Counted from the first letter of the stretch, positions 23,273-31,458 are shown. The stretch is DNA of 44,763 nt from Terriglobales bacterium (GCA_025936825.1 JAICSO010000031.1:1-44763); one strand, 5' to 3'. Translations and numbers: made by a program. The notes: generated by a model not told the origin, from the sequence alone.

Positions 23273-24133
23273 CTAAGCTTTCGCTCCCGCATGCCTGTCC
23301 ACTGTGCTCCACGTTTTGTCTTCCGCGTGGCAAATATTCTCGAGCGGGCAATCCGCGCACTTCGGAGAGCGGGCGAAACACAGCTTACGTCCATGCCAAA
23401 TGACCTGATGTGAGAACAGAATCCACTTCTCCTTCGGAATGATTCGCATCAGGTCTTCTTCAATCTTTTTCGGATCCTCATTCTTGGTTAGCTCCAGCCG
23501 CCGCGAAATGCGGTGAACGTGAGTGTCCACCACCACGCCGTCGGCTGTCTTGAACCAGGTTCCCAACACCACGTTAGCGGTTTTCCTCGCGACCCCGGGC
23601 AGGGTAAGCAGGTCGGCCATGTTCTCGGGAACTTGTCCGCCAAAATCGCTGACAATCTTTTTCGCAGCGCCCACCACCGATTTTGACTTATTTCGAAAGA
23701 AACCGGTCGAGCGTATATCCGGCTCAAGCTGCTCCGGTTCGAGCCGGGCGAAATCCTGCACAGTGGGATACTTCTTGAACAATTCTGGCGTGACCATATT
23801 CACTCGAACGTCGGTCGACTGAGCCGAAAGAATCGTCGCCACCAGCAGTTCCCACGCGCTCTTGTGCGTGAGGGCACAGGTCACGTCGGGATAGAGTTGG
23901 TCGAGTCGTTTGAGGATCTCTGAGACCCGCTCTGGAGCCGTTGGCTTGTACCCCTTGGCGGACTTTGCAGTTTTGTCCTTCGGTGCTGAGTGGACACTAG
24001 CTTGACGCTTGGTTCCACCAAACGGTTTTGCTTTGGAACTAACGGCAACCTTTCCGGTCACTTTCGTCGCGGTACGCAATCCGCCGTGCCTGCCGCTCTT
24101 CGCTGGTTTTCTGGGAGTGATTCCTCTGGGCAT
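23273..24133 (-). CDS. nth: Endonuclease III
   Basis: 286 aa, start ATG at 24133 with GGAG 6 bases upstream. A DNA glycosylase/AP lyase of base-excision repair for oxidised pyrimidines. The helix-hairpin-helix LPGVARKTANVVLG holds catalytic Lys184; Asp203 lies in VVVDTHVHR; the C-terminal [4Fe-4S] site has the pattern C-X6-C-X2-C-X5-C (CFARSPKCADCPLENIC). The first about 65 residues are a basic, low-complexity extension (many Lys, Thr, Ser) absent from the standard 210-residue enzyme; it may add DNA affinity. The gene is convergent with the ECF sigma gene. Confidence 0.96.
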   Translation of the reverse strand: MPRGITPRKPAKSGRHGGLRTATKVTGKVAVSSKAKPFGGTKRQASVHSAPKDKTAKSAKGYKPTAPERVSEILKRLDQLYPDVTCALTHKSAWELLVATILSAQSTDVRVNMVTPELFKKYPTVQDFARLEPEQLEPDIRSTGFFRNKSKSVVGAAKKIVSDFGGQVPENMADLLTLPGVARKTANVVLGTWFKTADGVVVDTHVHRISRRLELTKNEDPKKIEEDLMRIIPKEKWILFSHQVIWHGRKLCFARSPKCADCPLENICHAEDKTWSTVDRHAGAKA

Positions 24134-24161
24134 CGCTTCTCCGGGGCAGGAAAATCTTATC

Positions 24162-24326
24162 AGTTCCTAGTTGTCAGTTCCCGGTTCACAGTCTCGCCTC
24201 AGGTAACTCTCAATTGCATGTTGATAACCGAGGACCAGCATTTCAGTGACGCTCGGGACCTCGCAAGTGGGAACTGGCAACTAGCAGCTAAAAACCCCGA
24301 AACTCGAAACTTGAAACTCGAAACTA
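24162..24326. repeat. Two runs of degenerate heptamer repeats upstream of nth
   Basis: Run 1 (24162-24193): AGTTCCT, AGTTGTC, AGTTCCC, GGTTCAC, AGTC. Run 2 (24271-24326): GAACTGG, CAACTAG, CAGCTAA, AAACCCC, GAAACTC, GAAACTT, GAAACTC, GAAACTA, in unbroken 7-bp register. The middle (24194-24270) shows nothing clear. Run 1 contains AGTTCC and run 2 GGAACT, so the two can pair. The spacer between nth and the next gene is about 270 bp and should also hold both promoters. Confidence 0.8.
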
Positions 24327-24404
24327 GGGTTCCATCCCCTCCGTGCTCCCACAGCAATTGACGCCCATCCATCGGCCCTTTACTCTGGAACCGAGGGGAA
24401 TGCG

Positions 24405-24629
24405 ATGGCGGTAAAACTCGTTCAGATGGGGCAGGTCTGGCGTAAGGACGATGATGGTCAGGATTATCTCGTCACCAAGGTTTACAACGAAGTGTTCTCG
24501 CAATATGCGGTGTTGCGTCCCGCCGAGGTTACAGCGCCTGACGCGCCGACCGTCAAAGTGAAAGTGGCGAAAGCCGCCGTCGGCGTCGCGTTGCCCGGGT
24601 TCACATTCACGCAAGACGGATCATTCTGA
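24405..24629 (+). CDS. Conserved-looking small hypothetical protein
   Basis: 74 aa, start ATG at 24405 with GAGGGG upstream. The sequence (VQMGQVWRKDDDGQDYLVTKVYNEV, then YAVLRPAE) looks like a compact beta protein; the end is GVALPGFTFTQDGSF. No signal peptide or membrane segment. Codon use and a clean start favour a real gene. I do not recognise the family. Confidence 0.7.
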   Translation: MAVKLVQMGQVWRKDDDGQDYLVTKVYNEVFSQYAVLRPAEVTAPDAPTVKVKVAKAAVGVALPGFTFTQDGSF

Positions 24630-24685
24630 CGTTCCGACGAATTCGTAGTTGATTACATCGAGAGAACCAATCTCCCAATCATGCT

Positions 24686-24760
24686 GGGAGGGCACGGCCT
24701 ACGGCCGTGCCGTACGTGGACCAAATAGAATGTTCGGCACGGCTGTAAGCCGTGCCCTCC
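24686..24760. repeat. Paired REP-like hairpins in inverted arrangement
   Basis: Hairpin 1: GGCACGGCC (24691-24699) with GGCCGTGCC (24703-24711). Hairpin 2: GGCACGGCT (24736-24744) with AGCCGTGCC (24748-24756). The outer flanks GGGAGGGCACGG and CCGTGCCCTCCC are also complementary, so the whole 75 bp is an inverted pair like a BIME. It ends 16 bp before the DedA start codon and can mask its ribosome-binding region. Confidence 0.9.
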
Positions 24761-24775
24761 CGAATTCCAGAGCTC

Positions 24776-25402
24776 ATGACTGAAAAAATTCTTGCGATTC
24801 TCTTCGTCTTCATTAAGGGCCTGATGGCTTGGGGCGGTTACGGCGGCATTGTCATCCTCATGGGGATCGAGTCGGCCTGCATCCCCTTGCCTTCCGAACT
24901 GATTATGCCTTTCGCCGGCTACCTTGTTTTCGAAGGCACAATGAAGTTGTTCTGGGTGGCGACGGCGGGCGCAATCGGCTGTAACGTGGGATCTCTCGTC
25001 GCATACGAGATCGGCTGCTACGGAGGCCGCCCTCTGGTCGAGCGCTATGGCCATTGGATCTTGATGGGCCGCCGCGAACTCGATTGGGCCGACCGCTTCT
25101 TCGCCCGTTGGGGATATCTGGCAGTTTTCTTTGGCCGCCTGCTCCCTGTGATCCGCACATTCATTGCACTGCCCGCTGGCATTGCACGCATGCCGCGCGG
25201 CCGCTTTCACATCTACACCTTTCTTGGATCGTGGCCTTGGTGCTTCGCTTTGGCATGGTTCGGGATGAAGCTGGGGGAGAACTGGCGCGGGTTAGGGAAG
25301 TACTTCCATAAGTTCGATGCCGTGATCTTTGTAGTGCTGGCAGTCGGGCTGATCTGGTTCATCTGGTCACACTGGCAGAACCGGATCAGAACCGCGCAAT
25401 AG
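24776..25402 (+). CDS. DedA family membrane protein
   Basis: 208 aa from the ATG at 24776; a GTG at 24752 lies inside the REP-like element and is unlikely. The family signature is clear: ESACIPLPSELIMPFAGYL near the N-terminus, then VGSLVAYEIGCYGGRPLVERYG, FFGRLLPVIRTFIALPAGIARMP with the conserved Arg, and GSWPWCFALAWFGMKLGENW. Several hydrophobic segments. DedA proteins are membrane transporters tied to lipid-carrier (undecaprenyl phosphate) recycling and membrane potential. The reverse transcriptase gene follows 55 bp later on the same strand and may be co-transcribed. Confidence 0.94.
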   Translation: MTEKILAILFVFIKGLMAWGGYGGIVILMGIESACIPLPSELIMPFAGYLVFEGTMKLFWVATAGAIGCNVGSLVAYEIGCYGGRPLVERYGHWILMGRRELDWADRFFARWGYLAVFFGRLLPVIRTFIALPAGIARMPRGRFHIYTFLGSWPWCFALAWFGMKLGENWRGLGKYFHKFDAVIFVVLAVGLIWFIWSHWQNRIRTAQ

Positions 25403-25457
25403 TTCTGAATCTCCTTCTTGCCCTTGGCGTCGTTTCCGAGTAGATTGCTTTGCACTC

Positions 25458-26942
25458 ATGTCACAGCGGCTCCGGAACGAAACCATACGCCCTCTGCGCT
25501 GGCGGAATGTATATCGCGAAGCCGAACTCTACAAGGCCGCTGTTCGGGTGTACACCAAGCCGCTCTTCCTCTGGCGTAAAGCCCTCAATGTTTCTACCGA
25601 TGGCAAAACGCTGTACGATCTGGCTGCCCGCGGCCTGAATGGCCTGGCCACGATTCACGATCAGCTACGGACGGAGCGATTTATCTTTCGCCCTTGTGTT
25701 GGCCTCAAGTACAACTTTAACGGCAAGCGACGGACTCTCTACATTCCTCCTTGGGAGGAGCGGATCGTCGATCTGCTGATTTATAGGCTGCTCAGCCGGA
25801 AACTGCACTACTGGTTCTCGGCTTCGTCGTATGCATACCGCGATCACACCTATGGACTGGATCGATGCCAGTCGCGAATCGCCGCGGTGCTGCGTTCGGC
25901 GAAGTTTCCCATGTACGTAGTGACGCGGGATATTTCGGATTATTTTGCGTCAATAAATCACGAAATTCTGTTGCGGCAACTCGAGAAGCTGGTTGCGCCG
26001 GAGGATTATTTGTTCCAATTGATTTCCGAGCGCATTCGTTTTGCTTATCAGGACGAGACTGGATCCCATCGTGCCACGATAGGCATCCCTTTCGGATGCG
26101 CCAGCGCTTGCGTGTTCGCAAACGTTCATTTGACCGAATTGGATCGAGAGATCGAGAGCATTCCTGCCGTCCACTACTTCCGGTATGCCGATGACATTCT
26201 GGTGTTATCGGAGGACTGCAGCGCGGCGCTGCTCGGAAAACAAAAGTTACAAGACGGCCTGAGCAAACTTCGCCTCACGACTAAGGCGAGTCACGAGTCA
26301 GATTTCGTCCTGACGACACTGCAGGTGCCACGCGATTCAACGTTCCAGCAAGCGATCTCATTCCGTCATCTCGGTTTGCAGTTTGAGCACGGCGGCTCCG
26401 TGTCGCTCTCCCGCGACAAGCAGCGAAAGATTCAGAACCTGTTTCGTTTCGCTTTTCGTCGGGCTCGGCGCCGTTGGCAAAAGATTGCCGATCCGCACGA
26501 GCGGGCGCGCACGTTGATCGCGATTGCCTGCCAGACAATCGACAAGGGCGTCCGGAATGTCGCGATCCTGGATTATTACCTAAAGCACGTCACCGATACT
26601 TCGCGTTTGCGGCTGCTGGACCGCTGGCTTGCGGAGGAGATTCTCAGCCTGGTGTTCGGTGGGCACAAAAAAGGGAACTTCGCGAAGATTAGTTACGAGC
26701 AATTGCGTGGGTACGGCTTGCCGTCTTTAGTTCACCGGCAGCGCCTGATTCGGCACGGAAAGATTGATAGTCCATTTTTTATTTGGCAGCAGCAGAAAGC
26801 AGACAGAGCGTTCAAGGGGACGGTTGCCAGTCGGAGTCGTGCCGCAAGCACGGTTACCGATTTCTCTCCGTGCCCAGAAGCAGCGGCCCCTGAAAAGCCC
26901 GTGAGAGAGGGCGGCCGCCTGTACATGGGTGTGATGGAATAA
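25458..26942 (+). CDS. Stand-alone reverse transcriptase of unassigned group
   Basis: 494 aa. The polymerase motifs are intact: fingers RTLYIPPWEERIVD (92-105) and SSYAYRDHTYGLDRCQ (123-138), motif A with Asp158 in RDISDYFASINH, motif B GIPFGCASACVFAN (209-222), catalytic FRYADD at 241-246, and the primer-grip HLGLQF (304-309). Motif B differs from the PQGxxxSP of group II introns and from the GNxTSQ of diversity-generating RTs. No maturase-X, HNH or protease domain is visible, and no intron or template/variable repeat pair was found. The C-terminal helical part has GHKKGNFAKISYEQLRGYGLPSLVHRQRLIRHG. The recognisable body ends near residue 449, exactly where a 22-bp inverted repeat begins; residues 450-494 look low-complexity. 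ATG at 25458 has no obvious ribosome site. It may belong to the unknown-group/defence RTs or to group-II-like domesticated RTs. Confidence 0.9.
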   Translation: MSQRLRNETIRPLRWRNVYREAELYKAAVRVYTKPLFLWRKALNVSTDGKTLYDLAARGLNGLATIHDQLRTERFIFRPCVGLKYNFNGKRRTLYIPPWEERIVDLLIYRLLSRKLHYWFSASSYAYRDHTYGLDRCQSRIAAVLRSAKFPMYVVTRDISDYFASINHEILLRQLEKLVAPEDYLFQLISERIRFAYQDETGSHRATIGIPFGCASACVFANVHLTELDREIESIPAVHYFRYADDILVLSEDCSAALLGKQKLQDGLSKLRLTTKASHESDFVLTTLQVPRDSTFQQAISFRHLGLQFEHGGSVSLSRDKQRKIQNLFRFAFRRARRRWQKIADPHERARTLIAIACQTIDKGVRNVAILDYYLKHVTDTSRLRLLDRWLAEEILSLVFGGHKKGNFAKISYEQLRGYGLPSLVHRQRLIRHGKIDSPFFIWQQQKADRAFKGTVASRSRAASTVTDFSPCPEAAAPEKPVREGGRLYMGVME

Positions 26943-26994
26943 CTTGCCGCTAAAGCGGAAGTTCGTTTGCGAAACCGTCCCCTTGATCGCTCTG
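26804..26994. repeat. 191-bp element with 22-bp inverted ends across the RT stop codon
   Basis: The left arm 26804-26825 and right arm 26973-26994 are reverse complements at 21 of 22 positions (core TCAAGGGGACGGTT / AACCGTCCCCTTGA). Between them are 147 bp containing the last codons of the RT gene, its stop at 26940-26942, and a small hairpin CCGCTAAAGCGG at 26947-26958. The right arm ends 17 bases before the next gene. It could be an inserted MITE-like element or the stem of a structured RNA. I see no convincing target-site duplication. Confidence 0.9.
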
Positions 26995-27011
26995 AGTAAG
27001 CGGAAGCAACT

Positions 27012-27530
27012 ATGGGATTGCTGGATTTTTTGATGAGCTTGTTTGGCGGCGGGGGCACCATCGAGTGTCCCAACTGCGGCACGCCCGGCGCACGGAAGAC
27101 GGACGACGAAGTAGTTCACTGCAAGAATCCGCGCTGTCCGTATTTTGATGCCAGCCTGGGACGCGCTGGAACGCTGCGGCAAGCTGGAACCACCGTCCCA
27201 ACCCGTGGAGATTTTCGCCCGAGGAATCCAGTCTCGATCCGCTACGTCAACTTCGCCGGACAGAGCAGGGAGTTTTCCGCTGAACGAGATTCATTAGTCC
27301 GCAAGAAGAACCACATTGTGGCGGAGGTCGCTCCTACGGGCAGGAAAATTGCTTTATCGCGCGACCGGATTCAGAACCTCAGCGAGGTTGAAGGACAGAT
27401 GCCGCAGCGGGTGGCACCGGGGCAAGATTGGCCCACTCCTCGCGAGCGCCAGATCCTTGGATATCACAAGAAGAACGGCACAACCTCGCCACGATACCAG
27501 CTGCTAAGGGCGAAGTATCCGAACTGGTGA
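27012..27530 (+). CDS. Zinc-ribbon protein of unknown function
   Basis: 172 aa, start ATG at 27012 with GGAAG 5 bases upstream. After a hydrophobic start (LLDFLMSLFGG) comes a four-Cys zinc ribbon: Cys19, Cys22 (CPNC) and Cys37, Cys42 (CKNPRC). The middle (VSIRYVNFAGQSREFSAERDSLVRKKNHIVAEVAPTGRKIALSRDRI in separate strands) suggests a small beta domain that could be WYL- or SH3-like. The C-terminus is PTPRERQILGYHKKNGT. No enzymatic motif is visible. It lies 69 bp after the reverse transcriptase on the same strand, so a functional link is possible but unproven. Confidence 0.75.
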   Translation: MGLLDFLMSLFGGGGTIECPNCGTPGARKTDDEVVHCKNPRCPYFDASLGRAGTLRQAGTTVPTRGDFRPRNPVSIRYVNFAGQSREFSAERDSLVRKKNHIVAEVAPTGRKIALSRDRIQNLSEVEGQMPQRVAPGQDWPTPRERQILGYHKKNGTTSPRYQLLRAKYPNW

Positions 27531-27567
27531 GATGCCTGGCGACCAGTGGAAGCTGAGGAGTACTGAA

Positions 27568-28032
27568 ATGATGAGGTTGGACGCGGTGAAGAGACCGCCG
27601 TTGACTCTCCTGCTACTCACACTCTTCATAACGGTCCCAATACGAGTGGAAGGAGCAACTGCGACGGGGTATGTACCATTTTCGTGTCCAATGAACAGCC
27701 ACTCCAAACTTCACCTGACGCTGGTTGATGGCCATAGACTGAAACGAGAATTAGTGTTGTTAATTCCTGAATCGCAGTTTTGGGGCGTTGTTGATCCAAA
27801 GGATTGGTACGAGAATCCCGGCGAAGATTGTTCTTCCGATAGGTGCGAACCTATCGCACATAGCAGGGTTCAAATCGTGCACATCTCGAACACCCTGCGT
27901 TTGCCATTTCGGCGTGTCCGAACAACAGGTATTTCGGGCAACTTTGAGATCGAGCTCCGAGACGGCAGAAAAATAGCAGGCTCTTTTAGTGCGAAGGTTC
28001 CCAAGCCGCCGAAAGAAGCGGGTTGTGCCTAA
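27568..28032 (+). CDS. Small secreted hypothetical protein
   Basis: 154 aa from the ATG at 27568, which has GAGGAG 7-8 bases upstream; an ATG at 27532 is possible but unsupported. An N-terminal hydrophobic segment (LTLLLLTLFITVPIRVEG) is a signal peptide or anchor. The mature part is probably all-beta, with two Cys pairs (SCPM, then DCSSDRCEP). It has no catalytic motif I recognise and is the third of three same-strand genes after the reverse transcriptase. Confidence 0.7.
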   Translation: MMRLDAVKRPPLTLLLLTLFITVPIRVEGATATGYVPFSCPMNSHSKLHLTLVDGHRLKRELVLLIPESQFWGVVDPKDWYENPGEDCSSDRCEPIAHSRVQIVHISNTLRLPFRRVRTTGISGNFEIELRDGRKIAGSFSAKVPKPPKEAGCA

Positions 28033-28038
28033 ACGCTC

Positions 28039-29394
28039 TCAGTCGTAATATTCCAGCCCCAAGTGCGTGATCAACTCTTCGCCCTTCAGGTGCCGCAGCG
28101 TGTTTTTCAGCTTCATCGACTGAATGAACAAATCATGCTCCGGATAAAGTCCCGGTACCGTCATTGGCGACTTGAAGTAGAAGCTCAGCCACTCCTGGAT
28201 ACCAATTCCGCGTAGTTCAGGCGTACGCTTCGCTAGGTCGAGGAACAGCACCAGATCGAGCACGATGGGTGCGGCCAAAATCGAATCGCGGCACAGGAAA
28301 TCGACCTTAATCTGCATCGGATAGCCAAGCCAGCCAAAGATGTCGATGTTGTCCCAACCCTCTTTGTTATCACCGCGTGGCGGATAGTAGTTAATGCGGA
28401 CCTTATGGGTGAATTTGCCGTACAACTCCGGGTAAAGATCTGGCTGCAGGATATGTTCTAGCACGGACAGCTTCGACTCTTCCTTTGTCTTGAACGACCC
28501 CGGATCGTCGAGCACTTCGCCGTCGCGATTGCCGAGAATGTTGGTCGAGAACCATCCTGCCAATCCCAGCAAGCGCGCTTTGAATCCCGGCGCCAGGATC
28601 GTCTTCATTAACGTCTGTCCGGTCTTGAAGTCCTTGCCGCAGATGGGCGCGTCGTTCTTGCGCGACAGCTCAAGCATCACCGGAAGGTCAACCGTCAGGT
28701 TCGGTGCGCCATTGGCAAACGGCACGCCTTCCATCAGCGATGCATAGGCATAGATCATCGAGGGTGCGATACCCTCGTCATTCTGCTGCATTGCCTTCTC
28801 GAATGCCTTAACCGACTGATGCGCCGCGGTGGGTTGTAAAAAGATTTCCGTCGAGCCGCACCACATGATCACCAGCCGCGAGGCCCCGGACGTCTTCTTA
28901 AAATCCTGGATGTCGGCCCGAACCTGCTCGGCCAGGTCCATCTTGTTCTTTCCCTTTTTCACGTGATGGCCGTCGAGCTTCTTGACGTAATTGCGGTCAA
29001 ACACCGCCGGACGCGGCTTCACGGTGCTCAAAAAAGGCTTTATCTTATCGAGCATCTCGTTTTCTAGTACCCCAGCCTTCTTCGCTGCCGTGTACATGTC
29101 ATCGTCGAACGGGTCCCATCCGGTGAACACCAGGTCATCCAAAGCCGCCAGAGGCACAAATTCCTTCACTTGTGGGAAGCGCCCTTCCGTACGTCGGCCT
29201 AGACGGATTGTCCCCATCTGGGTGAGGGAACCGATAGGACGGGCAAGCCCCTTACGCACGGCTTCTACGCCAGCGACGAATGTGGTCGCGACGGCCCCCA
29301 TGCCCGGAATCATGATTCCCAACTTACCCTTGGCGGGCTGGATTTTTGCTGGTTCCTGCTGCTTCTCTTGAGCGGACTTCTGGCTCTTTGCCAT
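28039..29394 (-). CDS. Inositol-3-phosphate synthase (myo-inositol-1-phosphate synthase)
   Basis: 451 aa from the ATG at 29394, chosen because AAGGA lies about 11 bases upstream; an ATG at 29403 is too close to that site. It converts glucose-6-phosphate to inositol-3-phosphate with NAD. The Rossmann start is GIMIPGMGAVATTFVAGVEAV; VIMWCGSTEIF, GVPFANGAPNLTVDLP, and GKDFKTGQTLMKTILAPGF are the family's NAD and active-site segments; the C-terminal part has LGWLGYPMQIKVDFLCRDSILAAP-like signature pieces. Bacterial members supply inositol lipids or inositol thiols/osmolytes. No partner gene is adjacent, and the neighbour on the left is convergent. Confidence 0.93.
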   Translation of the reverse strand: MAKSQKSAQEKQQEPAKIQPAKGKLGIMIPGMGAVATTFVAGVEAVRKGLARPIGSLTQMGTIRLGRRTEGRFPQVKEFVPLAALDDLVFTGWDPFDDDMYTAAKKAGVLENEMLDKIKPFLSTVKPRPAVFDRNYVKKLDGHHVKKGKNKMDLAEQVRADIQDFKKTSGASRLVIMWCGSTEIFLQPTAAHQSVKAFEKAMQQNDEGIAPSMIYAYASLMEGVPFANGAPNLTVDLPVMLELSRKNDAPICGKDFKTGQTLMKTILAPGFKARLLGLAGWFSTNILGNRDGEVLDDPGSFKTKEESKLSVLEHILQPDLYPELYGKFTHKVRINYYPPRGDNKEGWDNIDIFGWLGYPMQIKVDFLCRDSILAAPIVLDLVLFLDLAKRTPELRGIGIQEWLSFYFKSPMTVPGLYPEHDLFIQSMKLKNTLRHLKGEELITHLGLEYYD

Positions 29395-29642
29395 GGATGG
29401 CATCTTCCTTGTCTGAAAAGAGTTATTAAGGCAAACGGGTATGTTCTCGTATTGACGAATGTTTTGCAACCCGTCGACGCCGAACAGCGAATCTAGACAG
29501 GTGAGGGGTTCATCCAATTAGCTGGGTAACCTTGTAGAGGCAAAGGCGCGTCCAACCTTGTAGGTTCCCCGGCGAAGCTACGCCGGAGGACTATAATCAG
29601 AGGCAGCGGCACCCCTCTTTCGGGGTTGAATTGGAGATTCTT

Positions 29643-30737
29643 ATGAAACTACGAGCGATCCCTTTGACGGCAGCAATGCTGGCATTTGCTCTGGCGCCAT
29701 TCACCTATGGCGCGGATAAAGACAAGACGAATGACCAGACCGCCCCGACTGCCGCGCCCCCCTCGGCCTCCACGGTTGAGCCTTCGGGCAAGGTGCCCAA
29801 TGACGGCGGCCGCGATGACATCAATGCAATCGGTAATCGCAACGTAGGTTGCGCTAAGGGCATGGGTAACTGGTACAGCCTGGAGAAGCAGATCGCCCTT
29901 GGCAAGCAGATTTCGCAGCAGGTCGAGTCACAGTCCAAGGTGATCAACGATCCAGTTGTTTCCGAGTACATCAACCGGCTTGGACAGAACCTGGTGCGCA
30001 ACTCCGATTCGCAAGTGCCGTTCACCATCAAGGTCATTGACTCCGATGACATCAACGCCTTCGCGCTTCCGGGCGGCTTCTTCTACGTGAACTCAGGCCT
30101 CATTCTTGCGGCCGACGAAGAAGCGGAACTTGCCGGTGTTATGGCGCACGAGATCGGACACGTCGCTGCCTGCCACGCGGCCCGCGAACAGACTCGCGGC
30201 ACCCTGATGCAGATGATGACCATTCCATTGATCTTCATGGGTGGACCAATCGGTTATGCGGCCTACGAAGGCGCCGGACTTGCGGTTCCGCTTACGTTCC
30301 TGAAGTTCTCGCGTGGATTCGAGGCCGAAGCTGATTATCTTGGCGTCCAGTACATGTACAAGGCTGGCTACGATCCTGCGGCGTTCGTGTCCTTCTTCGA
30401 AAAGGTTCAGGTGCAAGAGAAGAGAAAGCCGGGAACAATCTCGAAGGCCTTCTCGACTCATCCACAAACGCCTGACCGAATCGAGAGAACGCAGGACGAA
30501 ATCTCGAAGATTCTGCCGGCGAAGCAGGAGTACCTGGTTTCCAGCTCCGAGTTTGACGAAGTTAAAGCTCGGCTCGCGGCAATCGAGAATCGCCACAAGC
30601 TCAATGATCAGAAAGACACGAAGAAGCCAACATTGCGCCGTGCCTCTTCGACGGACAAGAACGGCAGCGATGACAAGACTTCGACCGATGACGGCCGTCC
30701 AACCTTGAAGCGCCGTCCGGACGATCAGCAGCAGTAA
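29643..30737 (+). CDS. Secreted M48 family zinc metalloprotease
   Basis: 364 aa from the ATG at 29643 with GGAG 8 bases upstream. Residues 1-23 form a signal peptide (LTAAMLAFALAPFTYG). The zinc site HEIGH is at 169-173, and the third ligand lies in the FSRGFEAEAD segment typical of M48 (BepA/LoiP-like) periplasmic proteases. Upstream, NAFALPGGFFYVNSG is diagnostic. The last about 60 residues are a charged low-complexity tail rich in Asp, Lys, Arg and Ser. Such enzymes degrade misassembled outer-membrane proteins. A strong terminator follows, so it is probably a single-gene transcript. A TATAAT occurs at 29592-29597 in the leader region without a good -35 box. Confidence 0.93.
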   Translation: MKLRAIPLTAAMLAFALAPFTYGADKDKTNDQTAPTAAPPSASTVEPSGKVPNDGGRDDINAIGNRNVGCAKGMGNWYSLEKQIALGKQISQQVESQSKVINDPVVSEYINRLGQNLVRNSDSQVPFTIKVIDSDDINAFALPGGFFYVNSGLILAADEEAELAGVMAHEIGHVAACHAAREQTRGTLMQMMTIPLIFMGGPIGYAAYEGAGLAVPLTFLKFSRGFEAEADYLGVQYMYKAGYDPAAFVSFFEKVQVQEKRKPGTISKAFSTHPQTPDRIERTQDEISKILPAKQEYLVSSSEFDEVKARLAAIENRHKLNDQKDTKKPTLRRASSTDKNGSDDKTSTDDGRPTLKRRPDDQQQ

Positions 30738-30758
30738 GCAGACTGCTCCTCAGAGGAA

Positions 30759-30788
30759 AATGGCGGGACTCGCGTCCCGCCATTTTTT
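30759..30788 (+). terminator. Intrinsic terminator after the M48 protease
   Basis: AATGGCGGGAC (30759-30769) pairs with GTCCCGCCATT (30774-30784) around a 4-nt loop, followed by a T-run to 30788. It lies 22 bp after the stop codon. Confidence 0.9.
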
Positions 30789-30811
30789 GCGCACTCGCTT
30801 TACTTCGATTA

Positions 30812-30986
30812 TGCGTCATCCCGAAGTGCCGCGCTTTCACCAGCGGCACGAGGGATCTCGCGTGGAGCACCGCAGCTCAACCTTCGTCGTTTAGAAGGAC
30901 GTGCTGAGTTGTTGCGATGCAAAGTGCGCCGGTGATCCGCGCCAGATCCCTCCGTCGTCTGAAGACCGCCGACGTTCGATGACGCA
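30812..30986. repeat. Palindromic spacer element (GTCATCCCGAG family)
   Basis: Ends TGCGTCATC (30812-30820) and GATGACGCA (30978-30986) are perfect inverted repeats. Inside on the left is GAGGGATCTCGCGTG and on the right GCGCCAGATCCCTCCGTCG, both also found with small changes near 33882-33930. No ORF is credible inside. With the terminator it fills the gap between the protease gene and the small gene at 31084. Confidence 0.85.
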
Positions 30987-31083
30987 TCCACAAAAGGCAA
31001 AGGATGGGGATTATGTGTTCGCAAACGTTGAGCTTGCAGCACTGATGAAGATCGGAAGCAGAACGCGTGCGGGACGGAATTCC

Positions 31084-31314
31084 TTACGCCGCCTCTTTTG
31101 TCGCCAGCGAAGCCACCGCTACCCGCTCCGGTGTCCCGCGGACAATCTTCATCTGCTTCCAGTCGTAAGGCATCTCTCTGCCACAGTCGAGGCACACCAC
31201 ATAAGTTCCCGTAGGGAAGGCAGCGCGGCTGCGCGCGCCCTTTTTGATGGTGATGGGAAAGCTGATGTGGCTATGCGTGCAACCGAACAGCACGTCTAGA
31301 ATCCGGGAAAACAT
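31084..31314 (-). CDS. Small Cys-containing hypothetical protein
   Basis: 76 aa, start ATG at 31314 with GGAGG 7 bases upstream. Three Cys: FGCTH, then CLDC in TYVVCLDCGREMPYDW. With His13/His15 nearby these could form a zinc site. The sequence GCTHSHISFPITI and GREMPYDWKQMK looks like a conserved family, but I cannot name one. Not secreted. Confidence 0.7.
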   Translation of the reverse strand: MFSRILDVLFGCTHSHISFPITIKKGARSRAAFPTGTYVVCLDCGREMPYDWKQMKIVRGTPERVAVASLATKEAA

Positions 31315-31458
31315 CCCTCTACCTCCACAGAAAGCCGTTGCGGAACTGGGGGTACGCTATCCGGCTTCTACTTACCTTAGATTCAGAATTGCTGAAAAGG
31401 GTTCGACCGACTCAGGTGGGCTGTATTGCTCAACGATCCTCTGGAACCGGCTTGGCTG

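Noticed and set aside
25458-27000. Group II intron
   Set aside because: No maturase X domain, no endonuclease domain, and no recognisable domain V hairpin near the gene ends.
25458-28032. Diversity-generating retroelement
   Set aside because: I found no template/variable repeat pair and no C-type-lectin target gene, and motif B is not of the DGR kind.
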